DNA of 64,000 nucleotides from Siderastrea radians (GCA_964017195.1 OZ024889.1:65580858-65644857); one strand, 5' to 3'; shown: positions 1 through 11,449, numbered from the stretch's first letter. Made by a program: numbers and translations. The notes: generated from the sequence alone by a model not told the origin.

Positions 1-203
1 ACTGTGTGAGCTTTAATTCGGGCCAGAAGAGGGCGAGATGACTAGGTGATCGTATGTGTCTAAGGAACCGCGTGCAATAGCAGTGCTAAGCAGTGAAGTG
101 CTGACTTACTCCTGCTCAAGTCTTGCCTTCGATTAGTATTCCAGAAGCCACTAGTAATTGGAATTATGGAAAAATTACTGAAAGTTCTTGCATTTTACTA
201 CAG

Positions 204-699
204 GTCAATTACTCGTCTGACGGGTTTGTCCACTCCTCTACCACTAACAATGGACGCTTCAGTGGAAAACGTCACCCAGAGAATCTTTCACAGGCTTGGA
301 TCACATTGCTCCTCACACGGTAGAGGAGTAACCTCTCCTGCTCAAATGGCGCGAATCAGAAAAGTCTTCAAAGTCCTTGGGCGAGAGCTCAAGTTGGTTC
401 ATCGGGGAAACCATGAAAAGGACCCTGGCGCTTGGACAGAGTTAATAAGGGACCTTCTTCAAAAGGGGTACCCTGTCATCATCAGTAAAGAGACTAAGAA
501 CCTTGACAAGCATTATTACGTGGTTGTGACAAGAATCAGACAGAGCGCTAAATACTACAGTTTTTGTAATCAAAACACCGATATGTGTTCGTCATGGACT
601 TTACGCGAGGAATCGCTTGTGTTTGTTCACGAGGAAGATAAGCCTGCCAAATGGGAAAGCGCTGACGCTCATTTTGTGGCCGCGGTCATCGATAAATGA
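204..699 (+). CDS. 3'-terminal exon of an unidentified gene, C39-peptidase-like pattern (partial)
   Basis: A pyrimidine-rich tract ending in acag at 203 is a good 3' splice site. From there an open frame runs about 165 codons to TGA at 697-699. Upstream exons lie outside the window, so the N-terminus is missing. The visible protein has a basic helical stretch followed by a segment reading GYPVIISKE...KHYYVVVTRI and then a Cys/Trp-containing tail. A hydrophobic strand, then His-Tyr, then a hydrophobic strand recalls the His motif of C39-like cysteine peptidases. That is only a pattern match, and no catalytic Cys is visible in this exon. It sits 2.5 kb upstream of, and on the same strand as, the amidase-Hint gene. 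Exon status is fairly sure; function is unknown. Confidence 0.5.
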
Positions 700-3251
700 A
701 ACCATCTCAGGCAGGGCAGCTAGTACTGTAATTCGAATAATGAGATCGGCTTCAGTGACCACAGACTTGCACGTTGCATGCATAAAAAGTCGTGATATCG
801 ATTTGTTGTTTAGGCTGGTTTTCCAACGGCTGTCGTTAACTCAAACCGATACATCTGACTAATGACGTTTATTACTCAGTAGACCAATCAAATGTGAGGA
901 TGAAGTACAAAACAGGTCGTAAGCGGAGACAAACGTGTGTCAATCAGGTTTTGGTTTTTGTTCGGGATTGTCTGGAAAACAAACAAAAAAAAAACAACAA
1001 CAACATTAATCTCTTTCAATAGCCAGGTGAAACTTTTGTCTGGTGAACGTCGATAACTTGCTGAAACCGCTCCTTATGTCTCCAATTATGCGGACTACAG
1101 AAAGCAGGAAGAACTTCTGAAGGACTTTTCAATCGCGCTTTCTTGAACTTTAAGCCACTGGAGGGACTAAAGGATTCGCCTGCACTAGCCTCTGTATATA
1201 TTGTATGTAGAAACGTTGGTTTCTTAAGCCTAAGCTAGGTAAATGCGTTTGATACATCAGTAAGTTATTTTTTTCACTGTCGCAAAGGTCATCATAGCGC
1301 TTTTCTTTTGTTTTAGCATTTTTTTATGATTCAGTGTTCTTTTCATTGCACATTGACAGTCGAGAAATTAAGTGTTCCAAATAACGAAAATCTTCTCTTT
1401 TTCTCTAAATTTTGTACCATGTTGCTGTAGCGGGATAGGGTACCTTTCAGAAAACATATACATGTTTTGACATATACTCTCTGAAGAGAACAATCGGTTA
1501 AGTACTTTTCAGGCCAACATTTTAAGTGTAAAAAGTTATTTTATTACAAAGTTGTAATTAGGGCTTTTTAGTTTCTTACCGTGACCATTATTGACAAATA
1601 TATGTATTTTTTAATTAAAAATGTATGTTAAGTTTGCTCTGTGAACATGCAGATGTAGACCGTTTGGTCCTTTTCGTAACCGCCTGAAGTAAAGGCTGCT
1701 TCAACTCGAAAAAGAAATAAAGCAAAATAAAATCATTAAACATTTTCTGAAGACTTCGGTTACTTAGTGAAGAATCCTACTAAAGTGCAATCTCTTTGGT
1801 TCAGGGAAATTTTTGCGAAACCGTTTTAGGTTTGATGTACTGAGACCAAGAACAGCAAACTTAGAAGTACACCTTGTAAACGAACGGTGTTTCGGGTGTT
1901 TTGTTTCCCTGGTTTAAGGCCTATTTTAGTCCCTACTTTGGCAAACTTAAGGCGAGATTCGGGTTAGGGTTATCTAAATCTCATCAGCCTCCCTGTATAC
2001 AGCCTCTCCAATAGTGGGAAAGCAAACGCGAAATAAATGCATGAAGACTGCGAGGGAAAACTGCGTTTTAATTTTTTCGTTCGCTTTCTATTTTGCCGTT
2101 CTTCCTACCTTGAAGCCTGAACGGAATGGGCCACAATCTCCTCTTTTGAAGTCTTGAGCTAATTGCTAAAATTCTCCTTATAGACTGAAAAGACAAATAC
2201 CTTTCAGAAATTTGTATTTGCTTGTGCCGTCATTGGCTCCTCCAAGTATCCCCTATGAAAGTTGGATTAGCCCATTTCTAACCGGAGCCGGATTCATAAA
2301 ACTCCTAAGCCACGATGAGTATGTGTACGTTCACATCGGAGTTCAATTACCGTTCAATTATAATTGAATTAAAAATAGATCGTATCGGACCAGCAAATTT
2401 CATGCTCTGACTACATCAAACTGGCCACGTTTCTTTCAGCAATATTATACGACGTGTAATAGGGGTTACTTTAATTGAAGCTCTAATTGCACTTGATTGA
2501 AGTCTCGTGTGAACATGCAATTTTAAAGTATTGCTCTTAATGGCGGGCTTTTATATTGGAAGATTACTTAGGATGCTATTCGGCCCCAAGATTTTAACGC
2601 ATCGCCTTGAAGTTTTTTCCGGGAGAAGTTGCCAGGCAACAAGACAACAACTTGGCTTCAGAAATGGCACTCTGGCGCTTGTCCAAACTCGATTCAGTAG
2701 CCAATACTAATCATTTCCCGAAAAAATATCATGGACTCATAGATATGAAACGAAAACTTGTACTCTTGCTTTTCCCACACAAACTGCCTGTTTTAAATAA
2801 TAGCATTCCTATAGTCTGAAGCAGAACAATTCCGAATGAAGATTTTTCCCTAATCCTAGCTTTTTGAACACATTTTGTCGGTTCTCGGTTTCCTGTAAAT
2901 GATATAGGATGGAAGGAATGCTTATCGGTTTGCTTTAGCTTTCACCGCTTAAAGTTGTTTAAATTTCACATTTAATTTTTTTTTCTGTTTTTGTTTTTGG
3001 AACGATTCCAGGCTTATCACCAACTTCCAAAACACGCCTCCAACGAAATGCAAAAAGGGTGTCGCGATGTTGAATGAAGCCACCCGTAAAGTGGAGAGAA
3101 TCTTGCACGAAAACAAATTATCTGCTCTAAATAATTGAGGACTTTACACCCTTGGACGCCTTTTTAAATTAGACACTAGACGCACTGTTAGGAACTTGCA
3201 AGCTAGCTCCTTTTCTACTGATCTTCGAACGGTCGTGTAAAAGAGTCCGTT
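700..3251. other. 3' UTR and intergenic DNA, no gene seen
   Basis: AT-rich sequence with stops in all frames. AATAAA near 1716 (repeated some 12 nt later) could end the transcript of the upstream exon. The 70-codon frame at 2607 has no coding character, and no conserved domain, RNA gene or clear repeat is visible. Confidence 0.5.
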
Positions 3252-6200
3252 ATGAAGGCGGTAACAGTGACATTTCTTATGGCCATGGTATGCATCCCGG
3301 TGGCTTTTACTAGTAAGTAGTCTTCCCTTCCTGTCGTTTTTCGTTCTCCGTTTGATCTCCTTAGCGTTTTGTTAGGGTGTTGGCAGCCGCAATGAGATTA
3401 ACACTTCTTCATCCCCACCGGAGTTCTATACAAACATCTCTCGATACGATCATTTCCAAAAGTTGTAATCCCGCAATACGTTAATTGGATTAGGAAATTT
3501 ATAGACTCATGAGGCACGTCGGCAGTTAGCGAGAACGAAACCTCTCTGCGGTAGTCAAGGCGGGAGTCAATATCCTGCTAAATTGTGAATGAAGAAAACT
3601 TATTTTTCAGTAAAGTAGCAGCCTTGATCTCTTAAACTAGTGATATTTAAAACAGGTTTTCATTAGTCGTCCAAGGCAGCTTTTTGCACTTGCACTATTC
3701 AGAGGTTCATTTTTTTTTTTCATCTGCATGCAAGAAATTGAGAAATGTCGTTACCACTTGGCCTTCTATGTGGTCGAAAGTGTCAAGTGAGGAAATTTCT
3801 GAATTAGGTGAGCCAGTGATGTCCACATGACGTCCAGAACGTAATAAAGTTCTAACTTCTGTGTCATGCTTTCGGCCTGATGAAGTCTATAAAATACTCC
3901 CTTTTAGGGGCATTTTCCGGATTAAAATGCTGAAAGATTGAGCAGCATGTCGCTGCCGCCTGAAAAGCATGCCGATGAATGGCGGTGCGGTGAAAAGCGT
4001 TTCAGCTTAAGATTCTTGATTCTCACAATTTCTCAATTCTAGACAAATCAACATAAATTTTAAATTCACCGCTATGATTTGGAGATAAATCATGATGTGT
4101 CTGGCTCCACACAAGCACATCATTTCGGAAATATTCTGTGCTAAACAATTTTCTCTTCCAAAATCCAACCGTTTCCTTGTCTTGCGTGGAGAAAATTAAG
4201 GCAACTTATTTTTACACACACCAGTTTGTGTTCAAAGCGTAGAAGCCGGGTATATTTCACTATAAAATAAATATCAAACAAACATAATATGCTTACTAAT
4301 TGCGGCCCTGGTAGAGGGCTATCTAGTTGGCTATTTACAAAGCATAAAGGCAAGCTTGCCGATTGCTGGGATGTGTTTACGAACATATATCTGCCAGGAG
4401 GCGTTAGTGCAGGGGGGCCGGCGAGGGGGGCAGGGGGCGGGGGGGGGATCTCAGATCTAAAACAGACGGAGATCCTCGTCCAACTTAAGAGGTTAGAATT
4501 CGTAGTTTGATACTGCTTAGAGTGCTCAGTAAACTGCTAAAATGATGACAGTTAGCTAATTATCCCTCAAGGTACCTTTTAGGGTAGAAGCCGGAAAAAA
4601 CTTCACAGGTAAAAACTTCTTATCAGAATTGATCTTCCTGAATGAATGATAATGTCAAGGCCACGTCCACAAAACAAGAACAGTAGCAGACAACTTTCGA
4701 CGTCTCTTTGTACAGTTTCATTTCTAGTCCTAGTAATTTTCAGTTCTTTTTATGCATGGTGGATGCCCTATAAGTTTTAATGGTATTTTTAATTCAATTA
4801 TTGTAATGCCGGCGCATTTGAAAACTCTTAGTTGATACTTGCGCAAAGTAATTTTTTTAATTAGTTTAAATTAAATTTACCCATTGTTTTTGTAGGAATG
4901 CTGCCTTTCTTCGAAAACCTTCAAAACAAATACCCCGGCAGAGTGGGTTATGGCGGAGCATACAGCGATCAGGACCTCTTCAAAGCGCTCAACCTCTCCT
5001 CCCGCCCTACCAAAAACAACGACACGTGCATACTACGCATGAGCACATCGCTAAACCTGAACCCAAGCCACCAAATTGTTGAAGCACGGAACGGAAGTGC
5101 GAAAGGCACCGGAAACATGTATTACTTCTATGATCGATTCGCATTTCTGGACTACCTCCAGGAGAAGTATGGGGTCCCTCTCAAATGGAACACTACTGAA
5201 GGTTTTCGTTGGAAAGTGGGGATAATGTATATTAAAGTCACAGGTGGTAAAGAGCCGACAGATGTTTGCAGTGTTCTGCTTTGGAATGGTATGAGTTTTC
5301 ATCAGGGAAAAGGCCTTCTTCATCACCATCGTATCCAAGATGTGTACTTGTGGCCTGCTCCTTCAGGTATGCAACAAATATTAAAATGATGACTGCAAAA
5401 CTGTAGAGAGAAATTAGTGAGTCCCAACCCAATCTCATTCCCTGAGCCTACGCTTCCGGTGACTAGCAAATGGTGGGGAAGTCACGCTGGTGAACAGCAG
5501 CGTGGGCTCAATGAATGAAGCCCTCCTGCCTCTGATGCGCAAGAAACGTAAATATTATCTGTTCAAGGTGTATATGTAGGTCGCTTACTAATCTTCCGGA
5601 CCTACGTATTGTTCCATGCCCAATTTTAAATGTTGCAGACCATGACCTGAGAGCTCGCTTAAAGAAATACCCTTTGAATTGCTGTTGAAGGGTATTTCTG
5701 TGCGCCCTGATTAAACACACTTTGGCGTGGAATGTGAAAAGTAAACAGTTCAGCGTTTCTTTTTCATGAAATGTGAAATATTAGGTTAGTTTCCATAACC
5801 GTTTATCTTGAAGCGATAATTGCGTTTTTACTCTGTCGTGACTGTTATTACTAGTGGAGTTTCAAGCATGTTCAGTAAAGATAATAAACTGAATTCTGTG
5901 TGAAGGGAGGCAGCTTGGCCGAATGGTTAGGGCGCCGGACTTGAAATCCAGAGGTCTTGGGTTCAAGGCCCGCTCTAAGCACTGGCTGGAGTTGTTCTCG
6001 GTAGCCCCGAGTTCAACTCCTCGGCCACGCTTGTAAATAGCTAACTAGTCTGCCTCCCCGCTAGCTGGGATTCTTAAAGCTGTTAGTTATCATGATGTTC
6101 ATTAAGATTGTTTCTTTCATTTTCCCTGAAAAGCCCCTCACGTGGAGTGGTCAGTTAAGTTATTATCATTATTAAAGACCTTTCTTCTTTTCCGCAAAAC

Positions 6201-8048
6201 GTGATTCGTATCCTCCGTTTGTGCACCCCTCTTGAAATTATGAGCTCCCTGTGTTTGCTGGAATTTGTCATGTTACCAGTCGTCCCTCTGAGTAAAAGGT
6301 AAATCACAGTATTACAGTAACATCTGCTTTCTCCTCCTTTCAGCTGGCTGTAAAATCGACTTGGATCTTAAGCAGTCCACGTGCTTTCCGTCCAAGGCTA
6401 AAGTTGAGCTCAAATCCGGAAAGAAGATTCCCATGAGTAGCGTCCGCATTGGTGACCTAGTGAAAACATACTCTAAGGAGGGTGAGGTCATGTTCAGTCC
6501 CGTGGTTACATTTCTGGATCAAATGCCCGACTACAAAGGTAAGTGGCAAATCGGATAGACCTCGTTGTCGTTATTCTCCCTTTGACACATTTTTCCATCC
6601 ATCCATCCATCCATCCATCCGTCCGTCCGTCCATCCATCCATCCATCCATCCATCCATCCATCCATCCTCTATTAGTCGTAGTTTATGCTTATTATGATT
6701 ATTAGTCCATACGACACAGCTTTCATGAAAACCAAATCTATTTTTGTAATTGAGGAAAATAACGTTTTCAATCCATCTTTCTCTCCGTTTATCTCCCTTC
6801 CTTCCTCCCTCCCTCCCTCCCTCCCTCCCTTCCTTCCTTCCTTCCTTCCTTCCTTCCTCTTTTGTTTGTTTGCTTGTTTGTTTGTTTGTTCTTTCCTTCG
6901 TTCATTCTCCCAAATAACAACTGATCAAGGTCGGCATTAGCAAAGCATGCATGTGGGGTACTGGCGACTTTGTTATTTTAGCCACATCTCACAAGTGTTA
7001 CACTTTGTAATCACTTAATGTACTTCTGTGGGATCCCTGAGCCTGAGTGTTAGCTGTGCCTTGCTTACGAGTCCTAATAAGGCCGAAACAGTTGTGCACG
7101 GCTAGTAACATTCTCTTAGTAACAGGCTAGTAACAGGCTCTTTAATATTTATGGTAGATCAAGGGGTAATGCCCACTACCAACGTGGCCATAGTGTCCAG
7201 TAGTGGCTACAAGTTAGTGAGCACGCATGTGCGGTACTTGTGACATAAGCAAATCCAGGGGCGGATCTAGAGGGGGGGGGGGGGTGGGTGGGTTGAGGGG
7301 GTTGCAACTCCCCTTTTGGGAAGTTTCCGAACTTGTCTGACTCCTCGTGTCTATTGCTTTTTCATTACAAAAATAATAGCATATTGTTGTTTTATACTTG
7401 CAACCCTCCCTTTGAAAAAATCCTGGATTCGTCCCTGTCATCAGTTTTTCCCCCAAAAATCTGGTGCTGGCTTTGATGTTATATTTTGATACTTAAAGCA
7501 AGCTTCTAAACTTCCTTTTGTTTTTGCACTCAGGCCACTATTACACGATTACTACCGCATCCAACGCTCAAGTAACCCTCAGTGAAGCTCATGTTATTTT
7601 CAAGACAAGTCTTTTGCCAAATTCCACTAACTGCTCTGATCATGCATCCCGAGTGAGACCCGGCGACTTCATTCTGATTCATACTCGGCGGGGGCGCTAT
7701 CCTGATATTGTGACGTCAGTCTCGATAGCAGAGAGGCAGGGAGCTTTTGCACCTGTCACCCAGGAAGGGACCATGATAGTGGATGATGTTTGGGTGTCCT
7801 GTTATGCCGACATCGCTGACCACGCCTTGGCTGATTCTCTGATGACACCCTTGAAGAGGTTTTATGGTTTGGCGCCAAATTTGCTGGGTGCAGGAGGCAA
7901 GTACGTGCATGGGTACCTGAAAGGGGTTTTGCGCCCCATTGGTGTAACGATCTTTGGGAAAGAGAAGTTCTATCAGAGCCCACAGAAGGAGGTCTTGAAG
8001 GAGAAAGAAACGTCACTTGAATCATTTTTTAACAAAGATGACAAGTGA
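3252..8048 (+). CDS. Secreted Tae4/Dae4-like amidase domain fused to Hedgehog-type Hint domain
   Basis: My model has four exons: 3252-3312, 4896-5366, 6344-6538 and 7534-8048. All introns are GT-AG and phase 1, giving 413 aa. Residues 1-20 form a signal peptide. Residues about 22-177 resemble type VI secretion amidase effector 4: a Cys motif NDTCILRMS (C65), a helix ending in LDYLQEKYG, and a strand VCSVLLWNG where the bacterial family has Gly-His before the LW strand. Here those positions are Cys-Ser (145-146), so the catalytic His appears lost. From C191 the protein has Hedgehog Hint features: [12 protein letters not shown], the [10 protein letters not shown] strand, LSEAHVIF (TxxH block variant) and [11 protein letters not shown] with SCYA. 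Eukaryotes are known to have acquired such amidases by transfer. Hint domains normally self-cleave and may add cholesterol. The fusion is seen directly; enzyme activity is uncertain. Confidence 0.7.
5907..6174 (+). mobile_element. tRNA-Ser-derived SINE
   Basis: The head resembles tRNA-Ser(TGA): an A-box region TGGCCGAATGGTTAGGGC, an anticodon arm GGACTTGAAATCC and a B box GGGTTCAAGGCCC. It is followed by a non-tRNA body with a second GTTCAACTCC segment and an AT-rich tail ending in TTATTATCATTATTA. The acceptor stem does not close, so this is a SINE and not a functional tRNA. It lies in intron 2 of the amidase-Hint gene. Confidence 0.75.
6596..6668. repeat. (ATCC)n microsatellite
   Basis: A tetranucleotide run of ATCC with a short GTCC interruption, directly after the third exon's splice donor region in intron 3 of the amidase-Hint gene. 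It explains the low-complexity open frame seen there. Confidence 0.9.
6790..6898. repeat. Pyrimidine microsatellite (CCTT/CCCT, then GTTT)
   Basis: Runs of CTTC and CCCT grade into TTGT/GTTT repeats. The tract is intronic and low complexity; the overlapping open frame is not coding. Confidence 0.85.
7256..7437. mobile_element. Short MITE-like element with imperfect terminal inverted repeats
   Basis: The left end CAGGGGCGGATCTAG matches the reverse complement of the right end (CTGGATTCGTCCCTG) with few mismatches. The interior has a G-run and no coding capacity. No target duplication is clear. CAGGG-type ends recall hAT non-autonomous elements, which is an inference only. It lies in intron 3 of the amidase-Hint gene. 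Confidence 0.45.
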
Positions 8049-9681
8049 TTCTTAACATTAGCAGATTGTAAGGAGGTTAAAACGTTAGATAAATATAGGT
8101 TGGTCTTAGAGCTGTTGAACCAGTTAAGCGAGCATTTATGAGAACAAATGAAATAACTTGTCATAAGTATAAGAAACGAATAATGGCATGCTGTAATTGC
8201 AACAATATTTTTCTTTTTGTTTCGCATAGTGAACTTGTTGAGCCAGGTGGTCAAACGGATTCAACATTGTTCTCCACAACTGAGAAACAAAAAAACGTTG
8301 AACAACATCATTCGATTGGGTGCTCAAACGCATTGTAGATGTTGAATTCAACAATGGTGGAGGTGTTGAATGGAACTTGTTGTCCGAGTTTTCATCATCC
8401 TTAGTATTTACTAATCCACATCGTGAATATCGCTGTGGTCTCGATGTTCTTATCAGTTTAGAACTGTTTAGAGCTGTCTCTTTCAATTTAAGACAGGTAA
8501 AAAGTCCCTATGATGTGGCTAAACTCTACTCTAGCTTTCCTCTAAACTGGCGTATTATTTTCACTATAAGAGCGGGTAATATGGGCTCCTGATTTTAGTT
8601 AACGCTGATGGTTAGAAATGTAAAGATCCGTTGTGCCCGTGAACAAAAAGACTTCGCTTTCACATTCTCTCTCTCTACCCTGATGTAAAAATTGGTACAA
8701 GATAACTGTTCGAGAAATACTGATAACAATGCTGGCGGATACCCCCGATGAACTGGTGCTTAACTCATTCAGTAGGAGAAGTGATAATTCTCCTAGTGTT
8801 TGCAATTGATCACTGAGAATTAACGAAACCAGCACGGCAACGTAATGCTGTGTAAAACGTCCTTCAAAACTCAAATTTGTTACTTTCGGAACTATAAGGT
8901 ACATGCCGTCTAAGCTCGAAATGGAATTTCCGAGTTGTCTTAAGCTTCCTCTTCATAGCGAGGCCTGGTGCAAGAAGCTGTCATTTAAAAATGAGTTTGT
9001 TTGTATGTGAATGGAAACTTATTTTCATATGAAAGGCTGGGCACCGGCCCTCACCTTGAAAACGAGGTTAAGGGCATTGCGGTCTCCATATCCTTCCTTT
9101 TTTGTTAGTTCTAGGAGTTTATAGAGATAGGAAAGTAACCCTAATTGAATTAACTTTATATGTGTATTCTTGTTAGCTGTTTTCTTGACAACGTATTGAT
9201 GCTTGGAAATAAAGGCTTTAAATGTATAAATTGTTTGTGTAAAGTGCTAACTACGAAACATTTATTTTTACTGGAAACATTTTCTCAATGCCTGCAAATA
9301 AAACTTGCAAGCTTCTATTGACTATAACTTATTCTACAATAAACGCATTTTCAAACAAATTCCAAACGTAACAAAGTCTTTTAAAAGTACATATAGCTGC
9401 TACACCCTAATTTGGACGTGAGAGTTTACGTTTCTTTTTAGCAACCTTGTTTATCGTGACACACAGAACCAAAGGAAAGTACAACTGAGTAACTTTCATT
9501 TGGATAAACACACTTAAGGATTTTATCCACACACAAGTTAGAATTGCTTTTATGTGACTTAATTTGACTCAAGAAAATATTTTTCAGGTGAAACTGAATT
9601 AATAGAGGCCTTTTATAAATAGGTTTAACTTTGTAAAAAAAATTCTTGACCTGAATTTATTTATAGTCATTCTATTTAAAT
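8049..9681. other. 3' UTR and convergent intergenic region
   Basis: Follows the amidase-Hint stop codon. AATAAA motifs near 9209 and 9298 are candidate polyadenylation signals. The short open frames between 8138 and 8904 lack coding character. The region separates two convergent genes. Confidence 0.5.
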
Positions 9682-10862
9682 TCATTCAACGAAGTGTTCC
9701 TGGATGGCATGCCACTGTTCTATTTCAAGATGTGGTTTTTCCATGACTTGTTCCCAGTGCTTGTACTCGCTCTCCACATTCACGCAATACCCAAGATGCA
9801 CTGTGCCTATGTTAACGTCACGCATTCTCCCATGATGCTTCACCTTGAAGACGAGCGTGACTTGCGGCAGTTTGTCTGAGTGCATGTCAAACAAAAACAT
9901 TTCACTGAAGTTCGGAGCCAGCGTGTGGTGAGCAACTTTGGTGGAGCGGCTGCTCAGCTTCCGGCCACAGAAAGTGACGTCAAGTTTAACATACGGATCT
10001 ACAGAGGAGCAGAGTCGACATTAGAGAATCTGCAGACTTGACCTGTATCATATCATTTCCATCAATGAGTTGGTCACGTGATAAGGTACTAGGCTCAAGG
10101 GTATGAAGTTTTTCCCTTAAGGGCTTTAGCAATTGTTTCTCAATCGTTTCTATTTTTGGGTCTTTGTATTCTTTTTGCAATCCTCAAAGAGCACGCGAGT
10201 GAATCTTCTGGAAGCTTCTTCAGTCATATCGTTTTGCTTTTAAGGCTGGAGACGCTACGATGGCTGCAATCGCTGGACAAAACGTTCAGCAATCGTTGTG
10301 ATCATACGGAAACCACACTTCAGCGATCGTAGCGATCACAGCATTTCAGAACGATCGCTGAAGAGTGGTTTTCATATGATCGCAACGATTGCTGAACGTT
10401 TTTTTCCAGCGATCGCAGCGATCGTAGCGATCGTATGGAAACCAGCCTTTAGCTAGCCTGCGACAGTTCATTTCTGCTTGGCTAAACGTTGTTATAGTTT
10501 ACCTCGCGTTCATCCCCGTGGGGTCCCGGGCGTTTGCTCAATCAATCAGTTATAATGCCGATCGCGTTTTTTTTTTTTTGCGTCTGGCTTCAAGCTCGCA
10601 CCATTTCACACGCACATTACCTGCGCTTTTCAATTGACTTGCGCGAGTTTATACCTATTTTCGTTTGCGTTACCTTTACTGCAGACTTACTTTCAGCTTT
10701 TCGCATTTATTGCCAGTCAATCTACTTACTCATCTTTCCGTGAGCTATTGGTTGTAAGCCTCTGGCGCAGTTTATTTTAACTGTAAGCTTTTGATCTGTT
10801 GGGTTATGGCACAAAGAGATTGACAGCTCGCCAAGTCCTGCCGACGAATCCACGGCTACGTC
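9682..10862 (-). CDS. C2B exons (last two) of a synaptotagmin-like gene interrupted by the Polinton
   Basis: Two minus-strand exons, 10862-10730 and 9998-9682, are joined in phase 1. The first encodes the opening C2 strands (AGLGELSISLCHNP ... KLTVKINCARGLQP). The second encodes PYVKLDVTF, a polybasic stretch, TLAPNFSEMFLFD, LVFKVKHHG and the terminal WHAIQEHFVE helix typical of synaptotagmin C2B. The last exon is 317 nt, exactly the length of the last exon of the paralogue ending at 54875. The exon starting at 10862 is phase 0 at its 5' side and so continues from the TM+C2A exon at 37924-37017, giving a 456-aa protein. The known family role is Ca2+- or lipid-dependent membrane trafficking. 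Several usual acidic Ca2+ ligands are not obvious here. Confidence 0.75.
10244..10447. mobile_element. Palindromic MITE inside the C2B intron
   Basis: Long inverted repeat whose ends are GGCTGG and CCAGCC. Both arms contain AACGTTCAGCAATCGTTG-like and TCAGCGATCG-like blocks in mirrored order around a centre near 10340. It is rich in GATCGC and has no ORF. It lies between the last two exons of the synaptotagmin-like gene. A target duplication could not be fixed (T/A-rich flanks). Confidence 0.75.
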
Positions 10863-10948
10863 CTAGAAACCGAACACATTTGATGGTATCAGTATTATTC
10901 TTTAGTTCTTTCAGTACAAGCTATAAACATCTATTCTCCTTACTGACG

Positions 10949-10954
10949 ATACAC
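10949..10954. repeat. Left target-site duplication ATACAC of the Polinton
   Basis: ATACAC immediately precedes the left inverted repeat (AGTAGTAATGG...) and is repeated immediately after the right one. Six base pairs is the known target duplication length of Polintons. Confidence 0.93.
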
Positions 10955-11005
10955 AGTAGTAATGGAGGCTCGTATGGCAAAATGAGCCTCGTTTTGATGT
11001 AAGGA

Positions 11006-11100
11006 TGACGTCATAACCGGAACCGGAAATCACATGACCGGAACCGGAAGTGACGTCACCGGAAGTGACCCCCAAACCGGAAGTGACGTGTTTTGGAATG
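11006..11100. promoter_or_regulatory. Clustered ETS-like and CRE-like sites in the outer TIR
   Basis: TGACGTCA occurs at 11006-11013 and 11051-11058. ACCGGAAGT occurs three times, with further ACCGGAA half-matches and a TGACGTG. The same cluster is mirrored in the right TIR. These are textbook binding motifs of CREB/ATF and ETS factors; use by the host factors is inference. Confidence 0.6.
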
Positions 11101-11206
11101 GGAAACCGCTGAGCAGTTGAAAAAAGGGATCGTGGGCACAGGAGGAAGCAAAACCGCGGAGAAAACGCGGGCTCAAAGTCCAAAGTCCAATTTGGGGAAG
11201 AGGGGG

Positions 11207-11330
11207 TGACCCATATATGGCCCATATATGGATTTGATATGGGTTTGATATGGCACAAGCCCAATTGAAGCATCGGGGGTGGTCCTTGACCCATATATGG
11301 TCCATATATGGATTTGATATGGGTTTGAGA
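11207..11330. promoter_or_regulatory. Two 80-bp repeats with four perfect CArG boxes, left TIR only
   Basis: CCATATATGG, which fits the SRF consensus CC(A/T)6GG, occurs at 11211-11220, 11222-11231, 11291-11300 and 11302-11311. Each pair is followed by GATTTGATATGGGTTTGA. The block is missing from the right TIR. Confidence 0.6.
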
Positions 11331-11441
11331 TGGGAAACCGCTGACGAGTGGGAAAAAAGGATCGTGGGCGCAAGGGGAAGCAAAACAGCCGAGAAAACGC
11401 GGGCGCAAAGTCCAAAGTCCAATTTTGGGAAGAGGGGTAGG

Positions 11442-11449
11442 TATAAAAT
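11442..11449 (+). promoter_or_regulatory. Inward-facing TATA box at the inner edge of the left TIR
   Basis: TATAAAATG sits in GGTAGGTATAAAATGGGGT and is mirrored at about 33269-33276 in the right TIR. Each would drive transcription into the element, antisense to the nearest genes. No start codon of a long ORF follows within 150 bp. Confidence 0.45.

Noticed and set aside
5907..5995. Functional tRNA-Ser gene
   Set aside because: Acceptor stem does not pair and the sequence continues into a SINE body with an AT-rich tail.
6482..6940. Ser/Pro/His-run open frames
   Set aside because: Produced by ATCC and pyrimidine microsatellites in an intron.
7518..8048. Treating the last Hint exon and the exon at 6361 as separate short genes
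   Set aside because: Splice sites and phases join them with the exons at 3252 and 4896 into one continuous protein.
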